NCBI GenBank assembly: GCA_017381935.1
Contig: JAFOBG010000013.1
Location: forward strand, 1-64,000
Origin: Alistipes sp.
Lineage (GTDB): Bacteria > Bacteroidota > Bacteroidia > Bacteroidales > Rikenellaceae
Length of the DNA stretch: 64,000 nucleotides
Reading direction: 5' to 3'
Part shown: in pieces, positions 26,922-35,084 of the stretch
Numbering within the stretch: position 1 is the stretch's first letter
How the letters are laid out: each line of letters opens with the position of its first letter
Made by a program: the position numbers and the translations under genes
Notes under the pieces: model-generated
Seen by the model: only the letters and a program-made list of their open reading frames with translations
Told to the model about the DNA's origin: nothing
Database searches by the model: none

Positions 26922-27313
26922 TTTCTCTCTGCTTGCAAAAGAGAGATTTTTATATTGTGGTTGTTTGTGCTACGGACCTCTTCGCTACTTTGATAGTAGT
27001 CTCCATTTTCTGCGCCGTCTATATCTTTAGCTCGTATCACTACAGATGATGTAAAGTATTGGTCTATATAGAAACTACCATTGCTGTCTGTAGTGGTTTT
27101 GATGTCAGTACCGCGTACAGATACCTCAATACCCTTAATAGGTGTGTCGGTTTTGCGGTCAACAACCTGTCCACTGATGTCGTCAAATGGAGTATAATCT
27201 GTAGGCTCATATTCAGTTGGCACGCCGTAGCAAGCTGTCAGCATAGGAGTTGCCGAAAAGCCGAGTAGATACATTGCGGCTCGTTTGAGACGAGATTTAA
27301 AAGACTGTTTCAT
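26918..27313 (-). CDS. rSAM-associated lipoprotein
   Basis: A 131-residue putative lipoprotein with a basic start and a lipobox 'TPMLTAC' (Cys28), directly followed by YGVPTEY. Residues ~45-110 form a small beta-sandwich like a carboxypeptidase regulatory domain ('DISGQVVDRKTDTPIKGIEV', 'TDSNGSFYID'). The ACYGVP signature matches the lipoprotein partner (TIGR04134-like) of the radical SAM enzyme encoded next, and is presumably the substrate. The modified residue is not known. It is the first gene of the cassette. Confidence 0.8.
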   Translation of the reverse strand: MKQSFKSRLKRAAMYLLGFSATPMLTACYGVPTEYEPTDYTPFDDISGQVVDRKTDTPIKGIEVSVRGTDIKTTTDSNGSFYIDQYFTSSVVIRAKDIDGAENGDYYQSSEEVRSTNNHNIKISLLQAERK

Positions 27314-27340
27314 AGTAACGAGGTGTTATGAGTTAAATAT

Positions 27341-27357
27341 CAAAAATACCCCCCCCC
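27341..27357 (-). promoter_or_regulatory. -7 element preceded by a G9 tract
   Basis: On the minus strand nine G (27357-27349) are followed at once by TATTTTTG (27348-27341), a full match to the TAnnTTTG -7 box, 28 nt before the lipoprotein start. The G run would lie in the promoter spacer. A TTTG exists 29 nt upstream of the -7 box, too far for normal spacing. Length change in the G tract could alter promoter strength. Confidence 0.5.
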
Positions 27358-27394
27358 TTAATAGGAGGAATCCGTTACAAAACTAAATAAAAAT

Positions 27395-27420
27395 CCCCTA
27401 TAAAGCAAATTTTATAGGGG
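27395..27420 (-). terminator. Terminator of the CotH gene
   Basis: CCCCTATAAA (27395-27404) pairs with TTTATAGGGG (27411-27420); on the minus strand ATTTTTATTT follows. It lies 24 nt behind the CotH stop. Confidence 0.8.
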
Positions 27421-27443
27421 AAAATGTAAAATAAACTTTACTT

Positions 27444-28868
27444 TTACTTTTTTGGCATTGATGCAGCACGAACTCTAAACCAATTGGTGTTGGCATCTGT
27501 TGACTCCCAAAGTCTATATTCGGAGTGGTTGCCCCAACCTGCAGGACGGTCCTTAATCTTGGTATCTTCACCGGTATCGTTGTCAACATACTTCTCTATC
27601 ATTGCATGCCAACCTTTGATGCGTGCAATAGATGTAGTGTAGTAGAACTCGCCTGAAGAGGAGCAGAGTTCATTCAGAGCATCAATATATATCTTCTTAA
27701 AGTCATCAAACTGTAGAATCTTTGCAAGCAGTGGTGAGGTATCACTATTACCCCAATTTAGAGGGTCGTGGCGTCCTGAATCACTCTGTACGCCGCAGTT
27801 GTGTGATGTTCCGAGGGTGTTGTCGTAGTCGTATGGAATAAGGTAGAACTTGTAGTTCTGAGTATCGGTAGAGTTGAAGTAGATGTAGAAATTGTTAGTA
27901 TTATTCCAATAGTCATCCCACATACCTACGGCCACATTTACAGCATAAGTACGCATAAGAAGCTCTATATCGATGGCCTTCTCAAGCCAATCGTGGAGTT
28001 GCTGCCCCTTAAGGTCGCGTAGTTGCTTCATAAAGTGGAGTAGTTGATTTTTTGCAGCAATCAAATCGTCATCGCCGAGCTCTTCTATTTCGTATATAGG
28101 GTCGTAGCTGCCATCACTCTCCCCTATGCTGGCATTTTTATCTCGGTCATAGTTGAGAGATGCTCCATAATTGCACTTCCAAAGGTTGCCCTTATGACTG
28201 CCAAATTTGTCTTTACGCATCTTGAGATAAGTGTCATCAATAGTCTCATTCATCTCATAAATACCGTAATATGCAGGCTCTTTGTCGCCTTCTACATGTA
28301 CCCAAAGGCGGCAGTAGCAATTCTCTATGGCGGTCCAAACTCCGAAACGACGGAAAAGGTCGTAGCAGTATATTTCACGGCAGTATGCTGCATCATCTTT
28401 AAACCACTTAAGGTACATTTTACGCACACCACGAATAGTATGCTCCTCATCTTTGTTGTACTTGCGGAAGTTGAATTGGAAGTGGCAGTGTTGCCAATCG
28501 GCATTGTCTTTAACATGCTTGCCATTACCATTCTCTGGACGACGACGTGAGGTGTTACCCTTAAGACGTACACCTGCATCTGCTACGGTGTAGTTTTCAC
28601 CCTTGAGTTTCATATCTACATCGCAGTGAAAATACTCTTTGGTATTGTTGTCTTTGTCATACTCTGCAAGCATGCGGTTCCATTCGTCAAGAGAGATGGT
28701 CATATAAACCTCTGGCAACGAATTTAAGTCAAAGACATAGCTACGCTCATCACCCCACTCTTTTGGAGTCTCAGTGTTATCTTGATTATTGTCATTCTTT
28801 GATGATTCTATATCATCTTTACCACAAGAAACGAATAATAATAGTGTTAAGAAAAGTATTAATTTCAT
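27444..28868 (-). CDS. CotH-kinase-family lipoprotein
   Basis: A 474-residue protein with lipobox 'LLLFVSC' (Cys15) and a CotH domain over most of the length. Conserved parts are 'VYMTISLDEWNRMLAEY' and 'DAGVRLKGNTSRR' near the start, 'YYGIYEMNETIDDTYL' in the middle, and 'NNFYIYFNSTD…KFYLIPYDYDNTLG', the last holding the metal-binding Asp residues. CotH proteins of spore formers are atypical protein kinases; the role of the Bacteroidota lipoproteins, which face outside the cytoplasm, is unknown. It overlaps the upstream regulator gene by 4 nt. Confidence 0.9.
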   Translation of the reverse strand: MKLILFLTLLLFVSCGKDDIESSKNDNNQDNTETPKEWGDERSYVFDLNSLPEVYMTISLDEWNRMLAEYDKDNNTKEYFHCDVDMKLKGENYTVADAGVRLKGNTSRRRPENGNGKHVKDNADWQHCHFQFNFRKYNKDEEHTIRGVRKMYLKWFKDDAAYCREIYCYDLFRRFGVWTAIENCYCRLWVHVEGDKEPAYYGIYEMNETIDDTYLKMRKDKFGSHKGNLWKCNYGASLNYDRDKNASIGESDGSYDPIYEIEELGDDDLIAAKNQLLHFMKQLRDLKGQQLHDWLEKAIDIELLMRTYAVNVAVGMWDDYWNNTNNFYIYFNSTDTQNYKFYLIPYDYDNTLGTSHNCGVQSDSGRHDPLNWGNSDTSPLLAKILQFDDFKKIYIDALNELCSSSGEFYYTTSIARIKGWHAMIEKYVDNDTGEDTKIKDRPAGWGNHSEYRLWESTDANTNWFRVRAASMPKK

Positions 28869-29764
28869 ATAAAGTATTTATTTATGTAATTGTTTATATA
28901 TTCTTTTAGTTCAGGTGATTCTATTATCTCAATATCATCTAAAAGCCCAATTGTAAAACGTCCTATACCTTGGAGGTTTGCTACATTGGTATCGAGTAGC
29001 CAATGGCTGCTATCTATCTTGGTTATATACTTCTCTGAGAGTGGATACTCTTCCATTAGAAGGTTGTATGATAGGTTACCTAATTTAAGCTTTATTCTTA
29101 TCAGTGGTGCATCTGGAGGCGCTATCATTCTGAATATATCCATAAAGCCCTCTTTGTGCAGCTCTTTATGTTGCCAGCTATTATTGGTTATCTCGACTTT
29201 GTCTATACGAGCTGTTTTGAAGATTTTACAACTCATATCCTGGCAATCGAAGCACCATACATTGACATAATTTGTTGTAAAGGCAAATGGCTCGACATGG
29301 CGATTACGAGTCGAGTGGGCAGATTGGTAGTTGTATAAAATAACCTGCTTTTCAGACTCAATAGCCTCGATTAGAGAGTGGATATTACCTGAATTACGCC
29401 CCTTGACAATGGTGTCGGCTAATGTTTTGCTGTCATAGACAGAGTATAGTTTGCGCTTTAGGTTCTGTTTGAGCATATTGGTATCGTCAATACCCTCTAT
29501 TGCACGACGCAAAATTACAGCCTCCTCCTCTGTGAAGTGTACAAGTTGAGATATATCCTTAAAGTGTGGAGACTCTTTGTCTAAGCGGATGCAATTACCA
29601 CTCTTTTTGATGACAAAACCAGCCTCGCGGAATGTATCTATATATCTGTATATTGTGCGACGAGACATGTCGAGTCTATCGGCGATATCATCTACCGAAT
29701 ACTCAACATTCGCTGTAAGCATCTTCATTAGACGTAGTAGTCGCTCTAATTTAGGCTGATCCAT
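28865..29764 (-). CDS. HTH/WYL-domain transcription regulator
   Basis: A protein of 299 residues from the ATG at 29762-29764 (MDQPKLERLLRLMKML). An in-frame extension to 29818 crosses the promoter and is rejected. The N-terminal helix-turn-helix reads 'YSVDDIADRLDMSRRTIYRYIDTFREAGF'. A WYL domain follows (~140-230, 'ILYNYQSAHSTRNRHVEPFAFTTNYVNVWCFD') and then a WCX-like C-terminus. WYL domains sense ligands, often nucleic-acid-derived. It overlaps the CotH gene by ATGA, so it probably controls this two-gene unit. Confidence 0.87.
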   Translation of the reverse strand: MDQPKLERLLRLMKMLTANVEYSVDDIADRLDMSRRTIYRYIDTFREAGFVIKKSGNCIRLDKESPHFKDISQLVHFTEEEAVILRRAIEGIDDTNMLKQNLKRKLYSVYDSKTLADTIVKGRNSGNIHSLIEAIESEKQVILYNYQSAHSTRNRHVEPFAFTTNYVNVWCFDCQDMSCKIFKTARIDKVEITNNSWQHKELHKEGFMDIFRMIAPPDAPLIRIKLKLGNLSYNLLMEEYPLSEKYITKIDSSHWLLDTNVANLQGIGRFTIGLLDDIEIIESPELKEYINNYINKYFI

Positions 29765-29768
29765 ACGG

Positions 29769-29800
29769 CAAAGATATAAAATATGTTTATAATTTGCCAA
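29769..29800 (-). promoter_or_regulatory. Promoter of the WYL-CotH unit
   Basis: On the minus strand TTG (29800-29798) and TATCTTTG (29776-29769) are 21 nt apart. The ATG lies only 4 nt behind the -7 box, so the mRNA may begin at or next to the start codon. Confidence 0.6.
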
Positions 29801-29810
29801 ATAAAAAGAA

Positions 29811-29836
29811 ATCAGCATAGTTTAAACTATGCTGAT
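29811..29836 (-). terminator. Perfect 26-bp palindrome, terminator of dnaA
   Basis: ATCAGCATAGTTTAAACTATGCTGAT is a perfect palindrome. On the minus strand TTCTTTTTATTT follows, which fits an intrinsic terminator. It overlaps the last codons and the TAG stop of dnaA (29827-29829). Confidence 0.75.
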
Positions 29837-31242
29837 ACGGCTCTTTCAATCTCTTCTACCTGTAATCTGAAAGATTTATCGGTATCCATCAGATTTGATA
29901 TTGTTTTGCAAGAGTGGAGTACTGTTGCATGGTTTCGTCCACCGATTGCAGCTCCGATTGCAGAGAGTGGTGTTTTTGTTAATTGCTTTGCTAAGTACAT
30001 GGCTAACTGTCGAGCTATTGCAACTTCACGAGTACGCTCTGCAGAGGCTAAACGCTCCTTGTCAATATTCATGTAGCTACATACGGTATCAATAATGTGC
30101 TCAATAGTTATTTCCTTCTGATAGAGTGAGATATATCCCTTTAAAATATCCTTTGCCAGTGATATGGTTATCTTTTTACCCATAAATGAGGTATTAGCAA
30201 CAAGTGAAGATATTGCACCCTCAATCTCTCGTATGTTGGCAGAGATATTGTCGGCCAAATAGTTGATTACATCCTCAGGAATTTCTGCACCTAAGCGAGC
30301 TGCTTTAGACTTGATAATCTTAATCTTTGTCTGAAAGTCAGGAATATGAATTTGCGCAGATAGACCCCACTTAAAACGAGTGAGAAGTCTCTCTTCTATA
30401 TCTTTCAACTCTACAGGCGGCTTATCTGAGATAAGGACAAGTTGCTTCCCGGACATCTGTAAATGATTGAAGATGTTGAAGAATGCATTTTGAGTACCAG
30501 GTTTGCCCGATAACTCCTGAATATCATCAAGAATAAGCACATCAACACCCTGGTAGAAGTGGATGAAATTAGGAATATTCTTCTCTATGGTTGCAGCCTG
30601 ATACTGAGACTGAAATTTGCTCATGGCTACATATAATACCTGCAATTCTGGGTGTCTTAAGCTAATCTCATTACCAATGGCCTGTGCGACATGAGTCTTG
30701 CCAAGTCCCGAATCACCATATATATATAAAGGGTTAAACGGAGTACTGCTGCCTGGATTGATTGCTACAGCCATGCTTGCAGAGCGAACAAGACGATTAC
30801 ATTCTCCTTCAATAAATGTTGAGAATGTATAACTCTTATTTAGCTGAGGGTCAAAACGAGGCGTTGTTTTCTGTACAAGACCTGGTATAATTAAGCCCGG
30901 ATTTTGTATATTTGTAGGATCAAACGGAGTTGGAACACTCTGTTTACTTGTATTTGCAGATGATGATATTGTTTGCTGCTCGTCCTTTGGTACGGCGTAG
31001 CATAAGCGAGTTTGATAACCAAATGACTCAGCAATGAGAGGACGAAGTACATTTAGATAACGCTCCTCTATGCGATCAACGAAAGATTTGCTTGGCACTC
31101 TCAGGCGCAAACGTGAACCATCGAACTCAAGGGGTACGATGGGAAGGAACCACTGGGCAAACTCCTCTGCTGTGGTCTGAGCCTTTATCTGGCTGAGGCA
31201 GTTTTGCCAAGCGTCTTTGTATGCGACTGAACTTGTGAGCAT
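29827..31242 (-). CDS. dnaA: Chromosomal replication initiator DnaA
   Basis: A 471-residue DnaA. Domain I (~10-90), a short linker, AAA+ domain III (~130-350, Walker A GDSGLGKTHVAQAIG, Walker B 'VLILDDIQELSG') and domain IV (~370-471) with the DNA-binding signature 'AIGGRNHATVLHSCKTI' are present. It opens the origin in its ATP form. The first bases upstream hold one DnaA-box-like site. The usual dnaN/recF neighbours are absent, which is common in Bacteroidota. Confidence 0.97.
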   Translation of the reverse strand: MLTSSVAYKDAWQNCLSQIKAQTTAEEFAQWFLPIVPLEFDGSRLRLRVPSKSFVDRIEERYLNVLRPLIAESFGYQTRLCYAVPKDEQQTISSSANTSKQSVPTPFDPTNIQNPGLIIPGLVQKTTPRFDPQLNKSYTFSTFIEGECNRLVRSASMAVAINPGSSTPFNPLYIYGDSGLGKTHVAQAIGNEISLRHPELQVLYVAMSKFQSQYQAATIEKNIPNFIHFYQGVDVLILDDIQELSGKPGTQNAFFNIFNHLQMSGKQLVLISDKPPVELKDIEERLLTRFKWGLSAQIHIPDFQTKIKIIKSKAARLGAEIPEDVINYLADNISANIREIEGAISSLVANTSFMGKKITISLAKDILKGYISLYQKEITIEHIIDTVCSYMNIDKERLASAERTREVAIARQLAMYLAKQLTKTPLSAIGAAIGGRNHATVLHSCKTISNLMDTDKSFRLQVEEIERAVSA

Positions 31243-31546
31243 ATAGTTGGTTATCAGTGTGTTATATTTGGGTAAAGTCTGTCAAACAGATGGTTTGAAC
31301 TCTCCTCTGTTTTTTGGCATTGCAAAGTTGTGAATAAATTTATATTAAAAAAAGTATCCCACCTATTGTTTATTTGATTTTTTATGTTATAGGAAAAAAT
31401 AGAGAAAAATCATTGTAAAATTTAACTCGTTGATAATGAATAATAGAAAAAATTTCACTATATTTGCATTTAGAGAAATAAAGTATAGCAGAGAGTTTAC
31501 TTATAAGAAAAACCTATATAAAAATTAAATTATAAAAAAATCTAAA
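31243..31546. other. Divergent regulatory region between dnaA and phosphoglucomutase
   Basis: About 300 bp without a gene. It holds one DnaA-box match (TGTGAATAA at 31329-31337, the complement of TTATTCACA) next to an ACTTTG string that could be the dnaA -7 region. It also has a TATATTTG box at 31459-31466 that probably drives the phosphoglucomutase gene. AT-rich runs are present, but there is no cluster of boxes that would support an origin. Confidence 0.55.
31329..31337 (-). promoter_or_regulatory. DnaA-box-like site upstream of dnaA
   Basis: TTATTCACA on the minus strand matches the TTATNCACA consensus, 86 nt before the dnaA start codon and adjacent to a possible promoter. Autorepression by DnaA is a common use of such a site; here it is inferred from sequence only. 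Confidence 0.45.
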
Positions 31547-33289
31547 ATGAGTAATTTGGATCAATTAGTACAGTCGAAAGCTCAGTCATGGCTTGATGGT
31601 GAGTATGACGAGGCTACAAAGGCGCAGGTGCGTCATCTTATGGAGAATGACCACAATGAGTTGGTTGAGAGTTTCTATAAAGATCTTGAGTTTGGTACCG
31701 GTGGTTTGCGTGGTATTATGGGTGTAGGTACAAACCGTATGAATAACTATACAGTCGGTTTCGCTACACAGGGTCTGGCTAACTATTTGAAAATCAATTT
31801 CCCAGGAGAGCAAATTCGTGTTGCTATTGCTCATGATTCACGCAATAACTCTCGTACTTTTGCAGAGCGTGTTGCGGATATCTTTGCAGCAAATGACTTT
31901 AAGGTCTATCTCTTTGATGCTCTCCGCCCTACTCCTGAGTTGAGTTTCGCTATTCGTGAACTTAACTGCCATTCGGGAGTTATGGTTACTGCATCACACA
32001 ATCCTAAGGAGTATAATGGCTACAAGGCATATTGGAGTGATGGTTCTCAGGTAACCTCTCCACACGATGTTAATATTATAAAGGAGGTGGAGAAGATTAC
32101 TGAGGTTAGCCAAGTCCTTACAGGTGGCAATCCTGAGAATATCACTATTCTTGGTGAGGAGTTTGACAAGACATATCTTGCAGCTATTAAGGCCCTTTCC
32201 CTCTCTCCTGAGTGTGTGGCAAATAATGCAGATATGAAGATTGTTTATACTCCACTTCATGGTGCGGGTGTAAATCTTGTTCCTGCATCACTTGCAAACT
32301 ATGGTTTTAAGAATGTAATTACAGTAAAGGAGCAGTGTGTCCTTGATGGAAACTTTCCTACTGTTGCATCTCCAAACCCTGAGGAGCGCAAGACTATGCA
32401 GATGGCTATCGACCTTGCTCAGGCTCAAAGTGCAGACCTTGTACTGGCTACAGATCCTGACTCTGACCGTCTTGGTGTTGCTCTTCGCACAGGTAAGGGC
32501 GATTATGTTCTTCTTAATGGCAACCAGACACTTGTTCTTATTATGTGCTACCAACTTACTCGTTGGGCTGAGCTCGGATTGATTAAGGAGGGTGATTATG
32601 TAGTTAAGACAATTGTTACCTCTATGATGCCAGATGCTGTAGCGGCACACTATGGCGTTAAGTGTTACAACTGTTTGACCGGATTTAAGTATATCGCAAA
32701 GATTATCCGTGAGCAGGAGGGTAAGCATACCTATATTGGTGGTGGTGAGGAGTCATTTGGCTACTTAGCAGGTTCTTATGTCCGTGATAAGGATGGCGTT
32801 TCAGCATGTTCACTTGCGGCAGAGGCTGCTGCTTGGTGTCGTGATACAAAGGGCATGACTCTTTACGAGTGGTTGCAGGACCTCTATGTGAAGTTTGGAT
32901 TCTATCGTGAGAGCCTTGTAAATGTTGTTCGTAAGGGTAAGGATGGCGCAGAGCAGATTCAGAATATGATGGTTGAGTTCCGTGCAAACCCTCCAAAGAC
33001 CATCTTGGGCTCTCCTGTGGTTCAGGTTTACGATTATAAGACCCTTGAGGTACTTGATACAGTATCTGGAGTTAAGTCTCCTATTGAGGGTATTGAGGAT
33101 AAGAGCAACGTTCTTCAGTGGATTACAGCTGATGGTACAAAGGTGTCAGTTCGTCCTTCAGGAACAGAGCCTAAGATTAAGTTCTACTTCGGCGTTAAGG
33201 CTACCCTACCATCTGTAGATCAGTTTGATGAGGTTCAGGCTGCTCTTGATGCTAAGTTTGAGGCTATAAAGGCTGAGTTGAATTTGTAA
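31547..33289 (+). CDS. Phosphoglucomutase/phosphomannomutase family enzyme
   Basis: A 580-residue alpha-D-phosphohexomutase. The phosphoserine loop is TASHNPKEYNGYKAYW, the Mg-binding loop TDPDSDRLGVA, the sugar loop 'GGGEESFGYL' and the phosphate-binding end 'RPSGTEPKIKFY'. It interconverts hexose 1- and 6-phosphates. The length (~580, with an N-terminal extension before the catalytic domain) fits the PGM2-like/phosphoglucomutase group of Bacteroidota rather than classic ManB. It has a TATATTTG box upstream and is monocistronic. Confidence 0.92.
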   Translation: MSNLDQLVQSKAQSWLDGEYDEATKAQVRHLMENDHNELVESFYKDLEFGTGGLRGIMGVGTNRMNNYTVGFATQGLANYLKINFPGEQIRVAIAHDSRNNSRTFAERVADIFAANDFKVYLFDALRPTPELSFAIRELNCHSGVMVTASHNPKEYNGYKAYWSDGSQVTSPHDVNIIKEVEKITEVSQVLTGGNPENITILGEEFDKTYLAAIKALSLSPECVANNADMKIVYTPLHGAGVNLVPASLANYGFKNVITVKEQCVLDGNFPTVASPNPEERKTMQMAIDLAQAQSADLVLATDPDSDRLGVALRTGKGDYVLLNGNQTLVLIMCYQLTRWAELGLIKEGDYVVKTIVTSMMPDAVAAHYGVKCYNCLTGFKYIAKIIREQEGKHTYIGGGEESFGYLAGSYVRDKDGVSACSLAAEAAAWCRDTKGMTLYEWLQDLYVKFGFYRESLVNVVRKGKDGAEQIQNMMVEFRANPPKTILGSPVVQVYDYKTLEVLDTVSGVKSPIEGIEDKSNVLQWITADGTKVSVRPSGTEPKIKFYFGVKATLPSVDQFDEVQAALDAKFEAIKAELNL

Positions 33290-33382
33290 TATTTTATCGT
33301 GATAATGCGGATATCTACTTCCGCTAGCAAAAAATCTCGACAATGGCTGTACGTTTTAGTACTATCCATCGTCGGGATTTTT
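33290..33382 (+). repeat. Structured element directly behind the phosphoglucomutase stop
   Basis: The stop codon is followed by TATTTTATCGTGATAATGCG, then a hairpin GCGGA/TCCGC (33307-33311, 33320-33324). A long imperfect stem comes next: AAAAATCTCGACaATGG…GTAC…GTAC…CCATcGTCGgGATTTTT (33329-33382). The last T run can act as a terminator. The order and opening bases resemble the element behind the dehydrogenase gene at 62260. Confidence 0.6.
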
Positions 33383-33465
33383 CGCTGAGTGTTGTATCTA
33401 CTGCGTTCTGATGATAAAATGTGCAAAAGGAACTCGGTGTGCAAGATGTGATGTCGAAATATATG

Positions 33466-33752
33466 CTATTTTAATATTCCTCGTTTCTCTGAATTAATTT
33501 CTTTCTTGAGTTCTGCTTTCCACCTCTTTGCATGAATACGATGTGAAGCGTTAAATAATACTCCATCCAATACAAAATAACCGTTTTCTTTTGCGATAAT
33601 TTCTTCTCTTAACATCTGTAGTTCCTTTGCTGTAAGGTCTGTAATGTCAAAATCGTAATCGGATAGTTCTTCTGAAATATTTGCTTCTATGTCGTTTATA
33701 ATGCGTCTTGTGATTAATATGTTGGGATGAAAGTGAATTGTAGATTGAACTA
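33466..33752 (-). pseudogene. Truncated gene remnant without a start
   Basis: An open frame of about 95 codons follows the stop of the metallo-beta-lactamase-fold lipoprotein gene, but has no ATG near its 5' end. It reads protein-like sequence ('IHFHPNILITRRIINDIEAN', 'DITDLTAKELQMLREEII', 'SHRIHAKRWKAELKKE') to a TAG. The middle weakly resembles a YARHG-type module (LTxxELxxLRxEI..). The loss of the 5' end suggests a deletion joining it to the neighbour. The family assignment is a guess. Confidence 0.5.
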
Positions 33753-34997
33753 TTACTTACTCTTATACGGTCCGTGAATAGACTTTATATTGAAGTTGAA
33801 ATTACTATCGTCGAGTAGATATACATAGAACTGATTACCGTCAGGTGCTACTCGGAGAACTATATGGCCATTGTATGCAGTAATTTTGTCCATCAGTCTA
33901 TTTGTTTCAACCTCAGGATTTGCGATAATGTCCGAGTGTATATTGGTTGCAAAGAAACTTGTAATTCGAGGTAGAATGTATGATAGTTTCTCTACATCAG
34001 GTTTATTGCTTGTAAAACAGTGATTTAGAACAACACGTGGGTTGAAATTGCAATTTTGCATCTGTGAGCCCCATGAGTTGGATGCCAGGTGATGGTGGCA
34101 TTTGAAAGCCTCAAGATTACCATCTCCTATAAAGTCGCGGAAGTAGTGCGCAACTAAATTTTGCGGAGAACTTGTCAAATCACCACAAGCTATGTAGTCG
34201 AACTTGCCATAGGTGATGTGAAAACCGCATGAGGAGGAGTTTCCTCCATTTTTCTGCTTTGAACCTAATAGTGTCTGCTTACCTTCGCTATTCTTACCCC
34301 ATACAAAACCGTTGGCGCAGATATTGAAAATAGAGAAGTCGCTGTACTTATCGGCATTATTGACCAAAACAATCTGCTCTTTGCCTGGCGTAAAACGCTC
34401 TGCCGTAAATTTACCCTCTTTGACGCCCCAAGTAACAAATTTAGCCCAATCTTCAGATAATTCACCACTTAGTGGAGGTGTTACATCATCCTCTGCGTAT
34501 GTTGGATAGGCTCTATCGAGAATATGGTTGTATGGGATAACATCAAATAGAGATAGCAATCCAGATTTACGATAGCCGACAGGTGCACTCTCTGTTACAG
34601 CATCCTTTGAGCCGATATGGTCTATATGGAAGTGTGATGGAGCGCAATAGTCAATAGTATTCTTGCCTTTTGGTAGGAAGTGTTTTATGTAATTTGCATA
34701 GACTCTATATGGGCGGATAAATGCATTTGGACGCTGTGGAACGGTGATATTGCTATCCACAATCTCGCCTGCATCTACAAGAAGAGTCGTGCCGTCAGGA
34801 AGAATATAGAAGCAACATTCGCCACGTGCAGCGTTGATAAAGTGAATATCAAGATAACCCTCACTCCATGCCGGTAGAGTCTGGTTTATTTCATAGCTGG
34901 AGGATGGAGTCTCCGTGTTTGTAGTATCGTCATTATTGATACATGCAATGTTAAATAGTGCAAAGATGAATAGTGTTAGCAGATATACTACTTTCAT
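33753..34997 (-). CDS. Metallo-beta-lactamase-fold lipoprotein
   Basis: A 414-residue protein with a lipobox ending at Cys19 ('LFNIACINN'). The metal motif HFHIDHIGS (HxHxDH) follows 'TTLLVDAGE', and later metal-site parts are seen in 'FDYIACGDLTSS' and 'KCHHHLASNSWG'. The layout resembles the extracellular hydrolase domain of ComEC-like proteins. Substrate unknown; its place is the outer side of a membrane. It is monocistronic with a gene remnant behind it. Confidence 0.8.
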   Translation of the reverse strand: MKVVYLLTLFIFALFNIACINNDDTTNTETPSSSYEINQTLPAWSEGYLDIHFINAARGECCFYILPDGTTLLVDAGEIVDSNITVPQRPNAFIRPYRVYANYIKHFLPKGKNTIDYCAPSHFHIDHIGSKDAVTESAPVGYRKSGLLSLFDVIPYNHILDRAYPTYAEDDVTPPLSGELSEDWAKFVTWGVKEGKFTAERFTPGKEQIVLVNNADKYSDFSIFNICANGFVWGKNSEGKQTLLGSKQKNGGNSSSCGFHITYGKFDYIACGDLTSSPQNLVAHYFRDFIGDGNLEAFKCHHHLASNSWGSQMQNCNFNPRVVLNHCFTSNKPDVEKLSYILPRITSFFATNIHSDIIANPEVETNRLMDKITAYNGHIVLRVAPDGNQFYVYLLDDSNFNFNIKSIHGPYKSK

Positions 34998-35084
34998 GTT
35001 GTTAGGTTTTTAGATACTACAAATATAAGAAAATATAAAAAACGAACAAATACCTGTCCACGAAGAAATTGATTCGTTAAAGCG

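Noticed and set aside
27349..27357. G9 tract as a coding phase-variation site
   Set aside because: It lies outside any reading frame, so only a promoter or leader effect is possible.
31243..31546. Replication origin next to dnaA
   Set aside because: Only one DnaA-box match is present, which fits autoregulation better than an origin.
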